Of a DNA stretch of 64,000 nucleotides, positions 63,741 to 64,000 are shown piece after piece. A model generated the notes under the pieces. That model was not told where the DNA came from, made no database searches, and saw nothing but the letters and a program-made list of their open reading frames with translations. How positions within the stretch are numbered: position 1 is the stretch's first letter; every line of letters starts with the position of its first letter. Made by a program: the position numbers and the translations under genes. This DNA is from Sphingobium yanoikuyae. GTDB taxonomy: Bacteria > Pseudomonadota > Alphaproteobacteria > Sphingomonadales > Sphingomonadaceae. The stretch is from the NCBI RefSeq assembly GCF_013001025.1, contig NZ_CP053022.1, positions 248,001 through 312,000 on the forward strand, read 5' to 3'.

Positions 63741-64000
63741 ATGGCTGCACGCGCATATTGGCAGGGCCAGTTAAAGCTGGCATTGGTGTCCATCCCGGTC
63801 GAAGTCTACCCCGCAACCAAATCCGGCGCGGCGGTCAGCTTTCGTCAGATTCACGAGCCCACCGGCAAACCCATCCGCTATGAAAAGGTCGTGAACGGCG
63901 TGGGGCCCGTCGATCGAGATGAGATCCTCAAGGGGTTCGAGCTTTCTAAAGGCAATTACGTGCTGCTCGAACAGGAGGAAATCGAAGCGGTCAAGATTGA
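63741..64000 (+). CDS. ku: Ku protein for non-homologous end joining (partial)
   Basis: The first 86 codons of a Ku gene, cut by the window end. ATG 63741 follows GGAGGT. The start is typical of bacterial Ku: AARAYWQGQLKLALVSIPVE, then FRQIHEPTGKPIRYEKVV. Ku binds DNA ends and recruits LigD; no ligD is visible inside the window. Confidence 0.92.
   Translation, partial: MAARAYWQGQLKLALVSIPVEVYPATKSGAAVSFRQIHEPTGKPIRYEKVVNGVGPVDRDEILKGFELSKGNYVLLEQEEIEAVKI

Overview
The window looks like a piece of an alphaproteobacterial genome, most likely a sphingomonad (Sphingobium, Novosphingobium or Sphingomonas type). The sequence is GC-rich. It carries an EcfG-family sigma factor with GGAAC-N16/17-CGTT promoters, an HWE-kinase bacteriophytochrome, DUF5818 and other sphingomonad-type small genes, and L,D-transpeptidases. 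Several insertion sequences, truncated genes and a possible ParB remnant suggest an accessory or plasmid-derived region. Everything here rests on reading the sequence; no database search was run.

Region 1 (about 0.2-21.1 kb) is a compact energy-survival island. It holds a polyhydroxyalkanoate synthase broken by an in-frame amber codon, a MaoC-phosphotransacetylase fusion, acetate kinase, FabI and a divergent phasin. A complete nine-gene N-type F-ATPase operon (beta, epsilon, Q, R, a, c, b, alpha, gamma) follows, with sodium-type c-subunit ligands, then oleate hydratase and a FixJ-like response regulator. A coupled minus-strand operon encodes a beta-CASP RNase-like protein, a nucleoside/AMP phosphorylase and a PRPP synthetase. 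DUF2933 and isoprenylcysteine-methyltransferase-like genes close the region. Sites resembling FixJ boxes or built on CTACG/CGTAG lie upstream of each unit. The gene set recalls the low-oxygen-activated (lxa) locus of Burkholderia: ATP from acyl-phosphates, an ion-pumping ATPase, carbon storage and RNA/nucleotide recycling.

Region 2 (21.2-24.7 kb) holds a winged-helix protein, a LuxR-type quorum-sensing receptor cut by a two-gene IS with a 14-bp target duplication (removal restores the frame exactly), and a second truncated LuxR-type gene.

Region 3 (24.7-39.7 kb) is rich in general-stress genes: DUF4142 lipoprotein, DUF488, a short HU, a cluster of very small membrane proteins, a hemerythrin-like protein, an LLM oxidoreductase, DUF3182 plus hydrolase, a flavin-binding GSP26-like protein, a PmtA-like methyltransferase, a large PAS hybrid kinase and an NhaA antiporter. 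Exact or near EcfG promoters precede several of these.

Region 4 (39.7-64 kb) has an IS5-family element next to an MgtC fragment, a disulfide oxidoreductase, succinate-semialdehyde dehydrogenase, a metallo-hydrolase-like gene, the EcfG sigma factor with a single-domain receiver, three envelope-remodelling enzymes, and an IS66 remnant between two broken genes. It continues with a bacteriophytochrome, a three-subunit molybdenum aldehyde oxidoreductase (Pao-like), S1/P1 nuclease, DUF5818, a deletion scar joining dnaE2 and LysR fragments, two CDF-type transporters, a flavodoxin-like reductase, and the start of a Ku gene that runs off the end.
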